DNA from: Butyrivibrio sp. YAB3001
GTDB lineage: Bacteria; Bacillota; Clostridia; Lachnospirales; Lachnospiraceae
Reading direction: 5' to 3'
Assembly (NCBI RefSeq): GCF_900112195.1
Contig: NZ_FOKR01000004.1
Location: forward strand, 92,114 to 156,113
Length of the DNA: 64,000 nucleotides
Below the pieces are notes generated by a model. It worked only from the letters and a program-made list of their open reading frames with translations. It was not told the DNA's origin and ran no database searches. A program made the translations under genes and the position numbers. Numbering within the stretch: position 1 is the first letter of the stretch; every line of letters starts with the position of its first letter. Shown piece after piece: positions 7,196 to 15,706 of this stretch.

Positions 7196-9346
7196 TCAGA
7201 TATAATTCATCAACGAGCTCTGGCTTATCTTACCTGTTGCCATAAGGCTGGCTTCGTATATAACCTGCGCGGTTGTAAGCTTTGTCACTGCTTCAGCAAG
7301 ATCTATATCTTCGTTGTCAGACTTAAGCGCTTCGAAAGTTGTAGTCTGCTCCATAAGTCTTGAATCCACAAGTTCAAGTCTCTTTGCTCTTGTTCCGTTG
7401 GAGGTAACTGCAATATTTGCTGTATCAAGGGATTTCTGAGTTGAAGTAATCTTGTGCTCAAATTCTTTTTGTATTTCATCCCTCAAGTAACTATATGCTT
7501 TATTTGCTGCATCTATCTCCGCCTGGATCTTTTTCTGTTTATTCTTTTCAGTTGTCTCTTTGAGTCTCTGTTCAAGAGTTTTAATGGTATTATTTACCTG
7601 CTTAAGTTCATTCAGTATTCTTGAAAGGTCGCTGACATCTCGTTTTACATTAGTTGTGAAAACCTCCTCAGCAGTTGTATTGACAACAACCGACTGTGAA
7701 AATCCTACATCATAAGCAATCTCATGTGGAGCAGTTCCCTTGTTATAAAGAATAGACTTATTATTCTCATCCCAGTAAGTACAGCTGAAAAGATTCTCAG
7801 GTCTGATATCGCCTTCTACCCACTCTTTTTTATCATAAATAACATCGATTGAATTTGCATTTATGATATCCGGAAGTGTGGAAAGTTTCTTCTTCAAATA
7901 ATCATTTAGTAAAAGTTCTCCGGTGGATGCATTGAGGTAAACCTTGGCATTATCACTGGTATCTACCGAAAGTGCCTCATAAGCAGCATCTATGTCCTCT
8001 TCTTTTGTCGTGGAATAAAGAATACTTGCCGAATCAACAGTAAGTGTATTTTCTTTATAAGAAGCATGCACACTTCCGTTGCTTGTAACCTGAATAATGG
8101 AATTAGCTTCTGTTCCATCTGCATTTGCTACAGCATTGGTATCTTTTATTGTAAATGTGCCATCACTATTGACTGTAGCCTCAAATCCGCTCAGGTCATT
8201 TCCGTTATCATCCTGCGCAGAAAGCTTTATTGTATAGGACTGTCTCACTGCCGGTAAAAGAGGAACCTTAACAGATTTCTGTCCTGCATCGTCAGTATAA
8301 GTTATTGTTGCTATCTTCTTTGTTTCTTTACTCGTTATTGCTGAACTGACATTTCCGGTTTCATCATCCTGGAAAACGCCTTCTCCTGAGAGGTTAAATA
8401 TTCCTATATCAGTACCGTTTTCATCAGTTGCTGTTATTTTATATGTGCATACATCCTGCGCATCCCTGGTGGTTTCTACCTTATAAGTAATACCTTCACT
8501 GGTAATCTCATATGAATCTGCATTTGTTCCGGGAGTTCCACTATCTGTAGGCGCTGCTGCCGGAAGCATAACGCTCTTGGAAGTACCAGCCTTAGTAATA
8601 TATGTCAGATTTATCACATCAGTAGATTCCACTACAGTGCTTGTTGCAGGCTGAACCAGATCTTCTCTGAATTTGAGCTGAAATTCTTTATTATCGCCAT
8701 CAATATAATCAAGATTGTCATAGGAAAGTCTAAGTCTCCCTACTGTCTTCTCAGATATATCGTGTTCATAAATAGTCTGACTAGTATCGTCCAGCACTGT
8801 CGAAGAATCAATCTTATATTTTCCGCAAACCCTGTGCGAATCCGTTATGTTCTTTGCATTAAACTCATCATTTATATCCGTATAAGTCGCGGTTGTAGTC
8901 TTATCATATGATAAAGACCTGTCTGTTCTGTATCCTGTAAAAACATATCTTCCGGCATAGTCAACATTTCCTGTTGCATAATATTCTTTTGCCAGAGCAT
9001 CCATCTGTGTGACAATTATGTCAAGATCGTCCAGAGTCAGTTCCTTATTTGAACCTTTGTTAGCCTGCTTGACACTGTCAGTCAGTACTGAAGTAATTGT
9101 CGAAAGAGCATCACCGGTTACTTTAAGCCAGCTGTCCGCATCCTTGGCATTCTTTTCATAGTACTGTTTAAGCTGTGTCACGCTGCTTCGAAGTCTCAGT
9201 GCCCTAATGGCAACAACAGGATCATCGGAAGGCCTGGTCAGCTTTTTTCCTGTAGCCATCATGGTGTTAAGCTGATCCTCAGACACCTTATTATTATTGA
9301 TATTGTAAAGGGAATTGTTCTGCATGATCTTATTGGTAATGCGCAT
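7196..9346 (-). CDS. flgL: Hook-filament junction protein FlgL (HAP3), enlarged
   Basis: FlgL joins FlgK to the filament. At 716 residues it is much longer than ordinary FlgL (about 300-450). The conserved ends are clear: MRITNKIMQNNSLYNINNNKVSEDQLNTMM...GKKLTRPSDDPV at the N-terminus, and a flagellin-like C-terminus (RAKRLELVDSRLMEQTTTFEALKSDNEDIDLAEAVTKL...SLMNYI). Between about residues 150 and 560 is an inserted beta-rich, Thr/Asp-rich region with two similar modules (around YITKAGTSKSVMLP and YTDDAGQKSVKVPLLP). This insert probably forms an exposed domain. AGGAGG stands seven bases before the ATG. It is the third gene of the flgK-flgK-flgL run. Confidence 0.94.
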   Translation of the reverse strand: MRITNKIMQNNSLYNINNNKVSEDQLNTMMATGKKLTRPSDDPVVAIRALRLRSSVTQLKQYYEKNAKDADSWLKVTGDALSTITSVLTDSVKQANKGSNKELTLDDLDIIVTQMDALAKEYYATGNVDYAGRYVFTGYRTDRSLSYDKTTTATYTDINDEFNAKNITDSHRVCGKYKIDSSTVLDDTSQTIYEHDISEKTVGRLRLSYDNLDYIDGDNKEFQLKFREDLVQPATSTVVESTDVINLTYITKAGTSKSVMLPAAAPTDSGTPGTNADSYEITSEGITYKVETTRDAQDVCTYKITATDENGTDIGIFNLSGEGVFQDDETGNVSSAITSKETKKIATITYTDDAGQKSVKVPLLPAVRQSYTIKLSAQDDNGNDLSGFEATVNSDGTFTIKDTNAVANADGTEANSIIQVTSNGSVHASYKENTLTVDSASILYSTTKEEDIDAAYEALSVDTSDNAKVYLNASTGELLLNDYLKKKLSTLPDIINANSIDVIYDKKEWVEGDIRPENLFSCTYWDENNKSILYNKGTAPHEIAYDVGFSQSVVVNTTAEEVFTTNVKRDVSDLSRILNELKQVNNTIKTLEQRLKETTEKNKQKKIQAEIDAANKAYSYLRDEIQKEFEHKITSTQKSLDTANIAVTSNGTRAKRLELVDSRLMEQTTTFEALKSDNEDIDLAEAVTKLTTAQVIYEASLMATGKISQSSLMNYI

Positions 9347-9381
9347 AGGGAAACCTCCTGAAAAAAACTATTAGTATGCTG

Positions 9382-9426
9382 TGCACATGGATGCTGCACT
9401 TGGATGCTGCACTTGGATGCTGCACA
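9382..9426. repeat. 13-bp tandem repeat between flgL and flgK
   Basis: The unit TGCACTTGGATGC is repeated about 3.5 times without gaps (9382, 9395, 9408, ending 9426); the first unit has one difference. It fills the gap right after the flgK stop codon (9427-9429) and ends about 20 nt before the flgL ribosome binding site. Confidence 0.9.
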
Positions 9427-11370
9427 TCACACACCGGTTTCGAGTATCAATCTGTCATATATTTCGGTCAAAGTCTGGATCATTTTAGAGGAAAGCGTAT
9501 ATGCATTCTGGAATTTTACAAGATTTGATGCTTCCTCATCCTCATCAACGCCGGAATCCGAAAGACGCTGATTGCCGATTGTCTTTTCAAGCGCTGTATA
9601 GGTTTCTTCAAGCGTGTTAGCGTTACTTGTATTAAGAGCCACATCCGCAAGAACTTTTGTAAGGAATTCGCCTGAAGTAGCGCCTCTGAAGATTTTCTTG
9701 GTATCAAACATTTCTTTTAATCTATCCATGTTGTGATACTCGGATTCACCTTCTGTAATATCAGACTTAGTTGCCAGCCTGTCGCAGTTGTCCTGAAGTA
9801 CTGAATTCACATCAAAATTTCCACCTCTAAGGAAATAGTAGCCCTTGTTCTCAGAAAGTGATGTAAGTTCTTCATAGCTGTACTGAGCCACTGAGTTTCT
9901 ATCCTGAACTCCTGTTAAAAGAAATACGCCATCCAGTGAATCTGATGTATAGCCGCTTACCATTATGTCGTTAACTGCTGATGAAAACTGTCTTATCCAT
10001 TCATTCATCTGTTCAAGATAATAGGGAATTCCTTCGTAGCTGTTTCCAAAGCCGATTGAAGCCGCTTTTCCTGTAGCAGGAACACTCTTTCTCACATAAT
10101 CTGAAGGCTCTCCGCCGTTATCCAGAACAAATTTATATTTTGAACCGCCATCATAGGACCAGCTGTCATATTTGTACATCTTTGATCCTATTGTTATCTG
10201 TCCGGCTTGTGGAATCGTACATTTATTCATATCCTTCAGATATGCCACATCACCGACATCAATTTCCACTGTATATATCAGGTTTCCGTTTCCATCTCTT
10301 TCATAGACAGGATTTCCGGATGTATCAACTTCCTGATTACCATTTGCATCAAGTACGGGTATAAGTTGCGGCGTCCCGCTGATTCCGTGGAAATACTGCG
10401 AGTTATTTCCATCTCTTATTGCCAAAAGACCTTGGAGTTCTCCGCCAATTATCCTTGAATCCATCTGGAAATCAGAAAGATCTGAATAATCATCACCGTC
10501 TTTATAGTTGGCATATGCCCACTTAAGTTCAAACAGTCCGTCAACATCGTTCTGATTGACACCACCGTCAGATTCTCTTGCAACACACACAAGCTTCCTG
10601 TACTCATAAGAATCAACCAGCTGATAGGAACCGCCTATCCACACCTGATATCTGGTTGCGCCTGTAACTCTGTCCGGGTCATTCTCATCCTTTACAGGTG
10701 ATTCCTTGACTTCAACAGAAACAATTTTTGACAGTTCATCGATAAGCACATCTCTCTTATCTCTGAGTTCATTTGCTGTGGTTCCTGTCATCTCTATTAC
10801 ATTTATCTGTTTGTTAATACTTGCAACTTCCTGGGAAATAGCTGTGATTCTGTCAGCGCAGAGCTTAATCTCAGCATTAACATCTGCCTGTTCATTCTGA
10901 AGACTTGTATAGACACTGTTGAAATACTCTGTGAGGCTTCTCATGGATGAAACAAAAGTTGCTTTCGCTTCCGTTGTGCCTGCTGCCTTTTTTACATCTT
11001 CCATGGCAACCTTCATCTTATCGAAAAGAGATGTAAATCCTGTCGTTCCATCATCAGCAAGATACTGCTCGATAAGCTGGTTATAATAGTTCTTTTGCTG
11101 TACATTTCCAAGAAGCGACTCATTAGTCCTGTACTTCACGTCGTAGAAATTGTCTCTTACTCTCTCTATTGCAATAGTCTCAACACCCGCGCCAGCACAA
11201 CCATAGCGGGCAAAAACTCTTATAGGATCACTTGCTTCCTGTTTAACTTTCTGCCTGCTGTAGCCCTTTGTATCCGCATTAGATATGTTATTGGCAGTTG
11301 TGTTCAAAGACGCATTTGCTGCTCTGAGTCCCGACGCTGCAATATTTAATCCAAAAAATTGTGATGGCAT
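9427..11370 (-). CDS. flgK: Hook-associated protein FlgK (HAP1), second paralogue
   Basis: FlgK caps the hook and starts the junction zone. This 647-residue copy begins MPSQFFGLNIAASGLRAANASLNTTANNISNADTKGYSRQKV, with the FlgK/hook N-terminal motif, and ends ASNLVKFQNAYTLSSKMIQTLTEIYDRLILETGV, the conserved C-terminal motif. A coiled coil runs about 150-210. It follows another flgK (11408-13063) after a 37-nt gap; the two differ in length and in most of the middle, so they are diverged paralogues and not a recent duplication. Which one forms the junction, or whether both do, cannot be told from sequence. Confidence 0.93.
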   Translation of the reverse strand: MPSQFFGLNIAASGLRAANASLNTTANNISNADTKGYSRQKVKQEASDPIRVFARYGCAGAGVETIAIERVRDNFYDVKYRTNESLLGNVQQKNYYNQLIEQYLADDGTTGFTSLFDKMKVAMEDVKKAAGTTEAKATFVSSMRSLTEYFNSVYTSLQNEQADVNAEIKLCADRITAISQEVASINKQINVIEMTGTTANELRDKRDVLIDELSKIVSVEVKESPVKDENDPDRVTGATRYQVWIGGSYQLVDSYEYRKLVCVARESDGGVNQNDVDGLFELKWAYANYKDGDDYSDLSDFQMDSRIIGGELQGLLAIRDGNNSQYFHGISGTPQLIPVLDANGNQEVDTSGNPVYERDGNGNLIYTVEIDVGDVAYLKDMNKCTIPQAGQITIGSKMYKYDSWSYDGGSKYKFVLDNGGEPSDYVRKSVPATGKAASIGFGNSYEGIPYYLEQMNEWIRQFSSAVNDIMVSGYTSDSLDGVFLLTGVQDRNSVAQYSYEELTSLSENKGYYFLRGGNFDVNSVLQDNCDRLATKSDITEGESEYHNMDRLKEMFDTKKIFRGATSGEFLTKVLADVALNTSNANTLEETYTALEKTIGNQRLSDSGVDEDEEASNLVKFQNAYTLSSKMIQTLTEIYDRLILETGV

Positions 11371-11407
11371 AGGCTTCTCCTTTATCTCTGGTAAAAAAAG
11401 TTATTAC

Positions 11408-13063
11408 TCAACTTCCAAGTGTATTCAAAAGATGCTCAAGCATTTCACTTACTACGTTTATATATCTGCTGGAAGCATTGTAAGCATTCTGGAACATGAT
11501 CATAAGTTCAAGTTCTTCATCACTTGAAACACCTGCTATCTGCTCTCTGCCTGAATCAATGGCATCAACAGTCTTTTCCTGAGCTTCAAATATTCCTTTA
11601 TATACATCTCCTGAATTTGCCACCTGTGAAACAAGACTGTTATAGTAGGTTATAAAGCTATTCTTGGTGCTGACATTGGGATTTAGCACGTAGTCTTCAG
11701 TGGTGAAAGCCTTTTTTAATGCCTCCATCGTCGCCATATCCTCATTTCCTTCTATTGTCCTGAAGGTGAAGACTGTAGGATCCTGAATAAAAGTAGAATT
11801 CACCTGAGTGTTCATGATAGTAAATCCGGAATAAAGCGTATTTTTATCAATATCGCCAATGTCATACATAACTTTATCGTCTTTGTTAGCGACAACAAAA
11901 AGATCAAAATCCTGTGGAAGTCCCAGGGTATCATCAAGATTTGCCGGATTAGATTCTGCTTCTTCCAAGACCTTATTGACCTCAGTTACTACAAAGTGGA
12001 TAAGCTGATCAAACTCAGCCTCAACATTCATAAGAACTGACTGTGCAATGTGTTTGTTGTAGTAGTCAGGATCTTCATAGATATCATGATATGTAGCGTG
12101 ATGATCGCCTCTTGCCAAAAGAACTGACTTTAACTTGCCAACATCTGTATTAGTGGAGGTGGAAACAGTCTGTGTCAGATCAAATATCTTTGCTCCGTCA
12201 ATACTGTCTACTATCTTTTCACCGTCCTTGTCATAATGAGTCTTCGCTGCGAATTCCCAGTAAGGAGTTGCATATCTTTCGCAGCTTTCAAGGGTTCTGT
12301 CGATTGCTATGTGATTAACATGATCGGTGGTAACAAAGGCTGTCCCTTCAAACAATACAGTCACATTTCCAAATATATCTTCCTTGTAATCTATCTTTCC
12401 ATACTCACCAAGCTTATCTAAAAGAAGATTTCTCTCATCCCTAAGGTCATTGGCATGTTCCTGTTTGCTTGATTCAATCTCTGCAATCTTCTCATTTAGT
12501 TCTTTTATCCTGTCACCATAATAGTTGATGTCTTCTACAATTCCCTCGATAGTGGCATCAAGATTATCCTGATAAGCTACAAGTCCTTCATAAACGCTCT
12601 TAGACCTTGCAAGGAACTCGTTAGCTCTTGTTACCAATGCGCTCTGATTAACTGCTGAGCATGGGTCTTTTGCCAGCTCCTGCACAGCTGTCCAGAAATT
12701 ATTTAAAGAAAGAGCAAACTCCTGACCATCCATTTCCTGAAGCTGATCTTCAATCTCTTCAAGAGCCCTGGTAGAAACATCGTAAAAATCTTTTCTTCCA
12801 ACCTCACGCCTGTATTCTACATCAAGGAAATCGCCCCTTACCTGTTTACAGTGATTATAGTTAACACCGGTTCCTATCTGTTTCCAGGCAATTACAGTGT
12901 AATCGCGCTCCAGGGTCTGATAGGGCATTGTTCCCTGCTGAACCTGCTGCCTTGTATACCCTGTTGTATCAAGGTTTGCCATGTTATGCGCTGTTGTATT
13001 TAATGCATTTTGGGATGTTGTAAGTCCTGATTGTCCTACATAAAGATTAGCCATTAAAGACAT
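11408..13063 (-). CDS. flgK: Hook-associated protein FlgK (HAP1), first paralogue
   Basis: A 551-residue protein with the FlgK ends: MSLMANLYVGQSGLTTSQNALNTTAHNMANLDTTGYTRQQV at the start and LELMIMFQNAYNASSRYINVVSEMLEHLLNTLGS at the end. The length is near the family norm (about 550). AAGGAG seven bases before the first ATG supports that start, though Met4 is possible. It stands 155 nt below flgN, its usual chaperone gene; the hairpin at 13163-13195 lies between them. Confidence 0.94.
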   Translation of the reverse strand: MSLMANLYVGQSGLTTSQNALNTTAHNMANLDTTGYTRQQVQQGTMPYQTLERDYTVIAWKQIGTGVNYNHCKQVRGDFLDVEYRREVGRKDFYDVSTRALEEIEDQLQEMDGQEFALSLNNFWTAVQELAKDPCSAVNQSALVTRANEFLARSKSVYEGLVAYQDNLDATIEGIVEDINYYGDRIKELNEKIAEIESSKQEHANDLRDERNLLLDKLGEYGKIDYKEDIFGNVTVLFEGTAFVTTDHVNHIAIDRTLESCERYATPYWEFAAKTHYDKDGEKIVDSIDGAKIFDLTQTVSTSTNTDVGKLKSVLLARGDHHATYHDIYEDPDYYNKHIAQSVLMNVEAEFDQLIHFVVTEVNKVLEEAESNPANLDDTLGLPQDFDLFVVANKDDKVMYDIGDIDKNTLYSGFTIMNTQVNSTFIQDPTVFTFRTIEGNEDMATMEALKKAFTTEDYVLNPNVSTKNSFITYYNSLVSQVANSGDVYKGIFEAQEKTVDAIDSGREQIAGVSSDEELELMIMFQNAYNASSRYINVVSEMLEHLLNTLGS

Positions 13064-13162
13064 AGGGATTCTCCTTATATACTGGATAAGTGATGTAAAA
13101 GATTGCCTTGGTACTCTATATATCGGTTAAAAAGCTCTCATCTTTACCCTAAAAATGGGCGC

Positions 13163-13195
13163 AAAAAAGACACTATCGGGAAAATGACTTTCCCG
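13163..13195 (-). terminator. Hairpin with T run between flgN and flgK, possible attenuator
   Basis: The minus strand reads CGGGAAA-GTCATT-TTCCCG, six more bases, then TCTTTTTT. The stem is short and the T run is six bases away, so termination would be partial at best. It lies inside what otherwise looks like one flgM-to-csrA operon and could lower expression of the distal genes. A 12-bp palindrome TACACGCGTGTA (13207-13218) lies just upstream, touching the flgN stop. Confidence 0.45.
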
Positions 13196-13218
13196 GGTGG
13201 GTTATCTACACGCGTGTA

Positions 13219-13737
13219 TTACTGCTTTGCATCAAACCCGCCCGATGTGTAACCAAGACATTCGCCTGTAGTGTCTAACGCTCTGGAATAATTTGCAGTT
13301 TCAGGAGCTCTTTTAGACGACTGGATGATATTCATCTCAAACTGGACCATCTCAAGAGAGCTTATAAGAAGCTCCTGATTCTGTCCATTTACACGCCTGA
13401 CATTATTCGTAACTCCAACGAGTCTGTCTCGCTGAATTGCCAGGCTTTTCTGCTCGTCCGGCCTTTTGTCCAATATTGTTATCAGATCGGTCAGTTTTAA
13501 TGAATTAACATCCATGTTAAGTACGTTGGCTATGTCGCCCATCGTTTCTACTCTTTGTTTTTCCAAACGCTGGATCTTGCCTACTACGCACTGCTCCTCA
13601 TCCGTGATTTCCGCAAGTGCCGTCAGATCGCCCTCTATGATGATCGCGGTCTTCCGGCTTGACAACCCCAGTAATTGCTCGTAAAGGGTGCACTCACTAT
13701 CAAGTACCTGCACCAGATTTTCCATTAAACTAGCCAC
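13219..13737 (-). CDS. flgN: FlgN-type flagellar export chaperone
   Basis: A 172-residue helical protein: MASLMENLVQVLDSECTLYEQLLGLSSRKTAIIIEGDLTALAEITDEEQ... with the FlgN N-terminal pattern (LxxLLxxExxxYxxLLxLxxxKxxxIIxxDxxxLxxI), and a second half of long helices. FlgN escorts FlgK and FlgL to the export gate. It lies between flgM and flgK, the classic order flgM-flgN-flgK-flgL. The last 15 residues (ECLGYTSGGFDAKQ) are flexible. Confidence 0.92.
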   Translation of the reverse strand: MASLMENLVQVLDSECTLYEQLLGLSSRKTAIIIEGDLTALAEITDEEQCVVGKIQRLEKQRVETMGDIANVLNMDVNSLKLTDLITILDKRPDEQKSLAIQRDRLVGVTNNVRRVNGQNQELLISSLEMVQFEMNIIQSSKRAPETANYSRALDTTGECLGYTSGGFDAKQ

Positions 13738-13788
13738 TGGAATTATCCTCCTGTATTTATAATGATGGGCATATGCCCATAAACATTT

Positions 13789-14076
13789 TTATATCAAGCC
13801 TTCAGACTCTTCATATTTAGCAAGAAGCTTTTCTGCAAAGTCCTCTCCGCTCACATCATAGGTTCCATCCTTAATAGCAGCTTTTAGTCTTGCTACGACG
13901 TCTTCCCTGACATCCGGAGCAGCACCTACAGCCTGTTTAGCAATCTGGAAGTCTTTTCCGATTGAAGAAAATGATACAGTATCTCTGATATCATTTGTCT
14001 TTTTTGATGGCTGTGCTTTGCCTACTTTGCTGTTTGAATAAACCTGCTGAACCTGACTGTATGCTTCTATTCGCAT
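13789..14076 (-). CDS. flgM: Anti-sigma-28 factor FlgM
   Basis: FlgM holds sigma-28 inactive until the hook is complete and FlgM is exported. The 95-residue product has the expected disordered N-terminal half, the VSFSSIGKDFQIAKQAV motif and the C-terminal sigma-binding helices (DVREDVVARLKAAIKDGTYDVSGEDFAEKLLAKY). The start MRIEAYSQVQQVY is preceded by GGAGGAAAAG. It is driven by its own sigma-28 promoter (14120-14146), which would make a negative feedback loop. Confidence 0.95.
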   Translation of the reverse strand: MRIEAYSQVQQVYSNSKVGKAQPSKKTNDIRDTVSFSSIGKDFQIAKQAVGAAPDVREDVVARLKAAIKDGTYDVSGEDFAEKLLAKYEESEGLI

Positions 14077-14119
14077 AATCTTTTCCTCCTTCCCTGGAGT
14101 ATTTTTATATCTACTTCAT

Positions 14120-14146
14120 TTATCGGTAGATATTCACATTACTTTA
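14120..14146 (-). promoter_or_regulatory. Sigma-28 promoter of flgM
   Basis: The minus strand has TAAA (14146-14143), exactly 15 bases, then ACCGATAA (14127-14120), seven of eight bases of the -10 consensus. The expected start is about 35 nt above the flgM ATG. It probably drives flgM-flgN-flgK-flgK-flgL-fliW-csrA. Confidence 0.85.
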
Positions 14147-14201
14147 GTCTTCCCCCTGAAATTCTTAAACTGATTACCAAAAGTTTATTATCTGTTATAT
14201 A

Positions 14202-14259
14202 TCAGAGAGATATGCCAAATTAAAACTGGCTCAAATGACATATCTCTCTGACATTTTTT
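14202..14259. repeat. Perfect 13-bp inverted repeat upstream of flgM
   Basis: TCAGAGAGATATG (14202-14214) and CATATCTCTCTGA (14239-14251) are perfect complements around a 24-nt loop that can itself pair GCCA with TGGC. A T run (14254-14259) follows in the plus direction only. No plus-strand gene ends here, so an ordinary terminator role is unclear. It lies between the two sigma-28-like promoters above flgM. Confidence 0.8.
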
Positions 14260-14339
14260 AAGAATTTACATGACTTTTATGATAGTAATGCGGCCCTTCT
14301 CCTGGGATCTGATACTTTATTTTTTTCGTTCCGGTTTAT

Positions 14340-14367
14340 TTATCGGTACATTAATAAAAAAACTTTA
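14340..14367 (-). promoter_or_regulatory. Second sigma-28-like promoter, distal to flgM
   Basis: The minus strand has TAAA (14367-14364), 16 bases, then ACCGATAA (14347-14340). The -10 is identical to that of the proximal promoter, but the spacer is one base longer than ideal. It lies after the end of the EF-hand gene and would transcribe through the inverted repeat at 14202-14251 into flgM. Confidence 0.5.
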
Positions 14368-14493
14368 GACTTTTTTTAGAATTAATTTGTGAAAAAATTG
14401 TGTTCTTCTAAAATAAAAATTCAAATGACGTATTTTCATGCATTCATGGACTTTATATCCAGGAATATATAATTATTGTGACATATCCGCATC

Positions 14494-15624
14494 CTATAGT
14501 CTTGCGAGATCAACCTGCTGCACTGTGCCAACACCGCCGCTTTCCTTTAAGAAAAGACCGCTTGAGCGCATCATGGCTGTAACTCCAAAGTCCTCACTAT
14601 TTTGATGCGTATGCTCAGTAGCCACATTTCCAAGATAGATTGCTCCCACATCTGCCTCTTTTAATGATAAAAGAGTATCCGTGCCATCTTCATTTTTAAG
14701 CCATACCTTCAAAAGATCATAAATCTCATCATTCTCATCTATCCAGCCATTTCGGTCACTGTCATACTTTGCAAGATCTTTAAATCCATTTCCGCTTCTT
14801 GCTCCAAAAAGCTCGTTTCCATTATTTATTATTCCATCACCGTTTCTGTCATAGGCAAGGAACCCACTGCCTTTTCTAAGTGAAGAAATCTTATCCTCTT
14901 TGCCGTCGCTGTCAATATCAAAGAAAAAACTCTGATCACTTATACTTGTAACTCCGCTTCCTACATTTATTATAAGCGGATCAACTAAATTCACAGCTCT
15001 TGCGGAAACTTCCATATCTGCATACTGCACAAATCTTCTGGAGAGACTAAAATCAATATTGAAATCTATGCTTCTGCCATCTTCAGTAAGTGCCATTCCT
15101 TTTCCTGAAAACGTCGTTTCTTCCTCTTCAACATGTGCCATCTGAACTGTAGTCACCGAAACATAGTGACTGCTGGCAATCATGGAAGATGTCTGATGAA
15201 GTAAGTGCCTGTAGTTCTTTCCGGGATTTCCTCCGGATAGAATATCCAACAGCTCCAATATTCGCTCGATCATGCTGGCCCTAATCTCTTCCAGCTGATC
15301 AATTATTGATACCTCTTCTTCCTGTATCATTCCTGCCCTTGAAGGATTCAGATAGTTATAATTATCACTTCTTATAAAATCATTTCTATCAAGATTTCCT
15401 GCGATATATTTATCTCTTTTATCCAAATCTCTTGTAAGGCCTTCTGTTCTTTTTCCCAATTCCTTTCCATTTGAGGTTTCAAGTTCGCTCTGTTTGCGGC
15501 CCTGTTCCTGCAAATTCTGTAAAAACAAATCTCTATCTACCACGCCGCTTTGCACCGTAACTGTATTATCTTCATAATACTGGTGAGTCGATACTAGGTT
15601 AACGTTACTCTGTGCAATTTTCAT
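14494..15624 (-). CDS. EF-hand (calcium-binding-type) protein in the flagellar locus
   Basis: A 376-residue protein of unknown role. The start ATG at 15624 has AAGGAGG six bases before it; the longer reading frame would add 14 unlikely residues. The first 100 residues are polar and probably flexible, and residues about 105-135 are a helix. The C-terminal part carries three D-x-D/N-x-D/N-G loops in a row: DIDSDGKEDKI (236-246), DRNGDGIINNGNE (259-271) and DSDRNGWIDENDE (288-300). These look like calcium-binding loops of the EF-hand/thrombospondin-3 kind. There is no signal peptide, so surface location is not supported. It lies at the end of the flagellar cluster, on the same strand, and may be flagellar. 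Confidence 0.75.
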   Translation of the reverse strand: MKIAQSNVNLVSTHQYYEDNTVTVQSGVVDRDLFLQNLQEQGRKQSELETSNGKELGKRTEGLTRDLDKRDKYIAGNLDRNDFIRSDNYNYLNPSRAGMIQEEEVSIIDQLEEIRASMIERILELLDILSGGNPGKNYRHLLHQTSSMIASSHYVSVTTVQMAHVEEEETTFSGKGMALTEDGRSIDFNIDFSLSRRFVQYADMEVSARAVNLVDPLIINVGSGVTSISDQSFFFDIDSDGKEDKISSLRKGSGFLAYDRNGDGIINNGNELFGARSGNGFKDLAKYDSDRNGWIDENDEIYDLLKVWLKNEDGTDTLLSLKEADVGAIYLGNVATEHTHQNSEDFGVTAMMRSSGLFLKESGGVGTVQQVDLARL

Positions 15625-15646
15625 GTTGCCTCCTTGAGAAAAACAG

Positions 15647-15706
15647 GTAACTATTCGCGTGCACATTATATATTTTCGCCGGCGAATGTGCTCACTAAAC
15701 AGTTAC
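15647..15706. repeat. 60-bp imperfect hairpin upstream of the EF-hand gene
   Basis: GTAACT (15647-15652) pairs with AGTTAC (15701-15706); inside, GCACATT (15661-15667) pairs with AATGTGC (15685-15691), and the centre holds the palindrome TTCGCCGGCG. In the minus direction it is followed by CTGTTTTT, so it could also act as a terminator for tdk. It lies 23 nt above the EF-hand start and may equally be part of that gene's leader. Confidence 0.6.

Noticed and set aside
9382..9426. Short tandem repeat as a CRISPR remnant
   Set aside because: Units are directly adjacent with no spacers, and no cas genes occur in the window.
14494..15624. EF-hand protein as a dockerin/cellulosome component
   Set aside because: The calcium loops are three, unequally spaced, without the paired 22-residue dockerin repeats, and the protein has no signal peptide.
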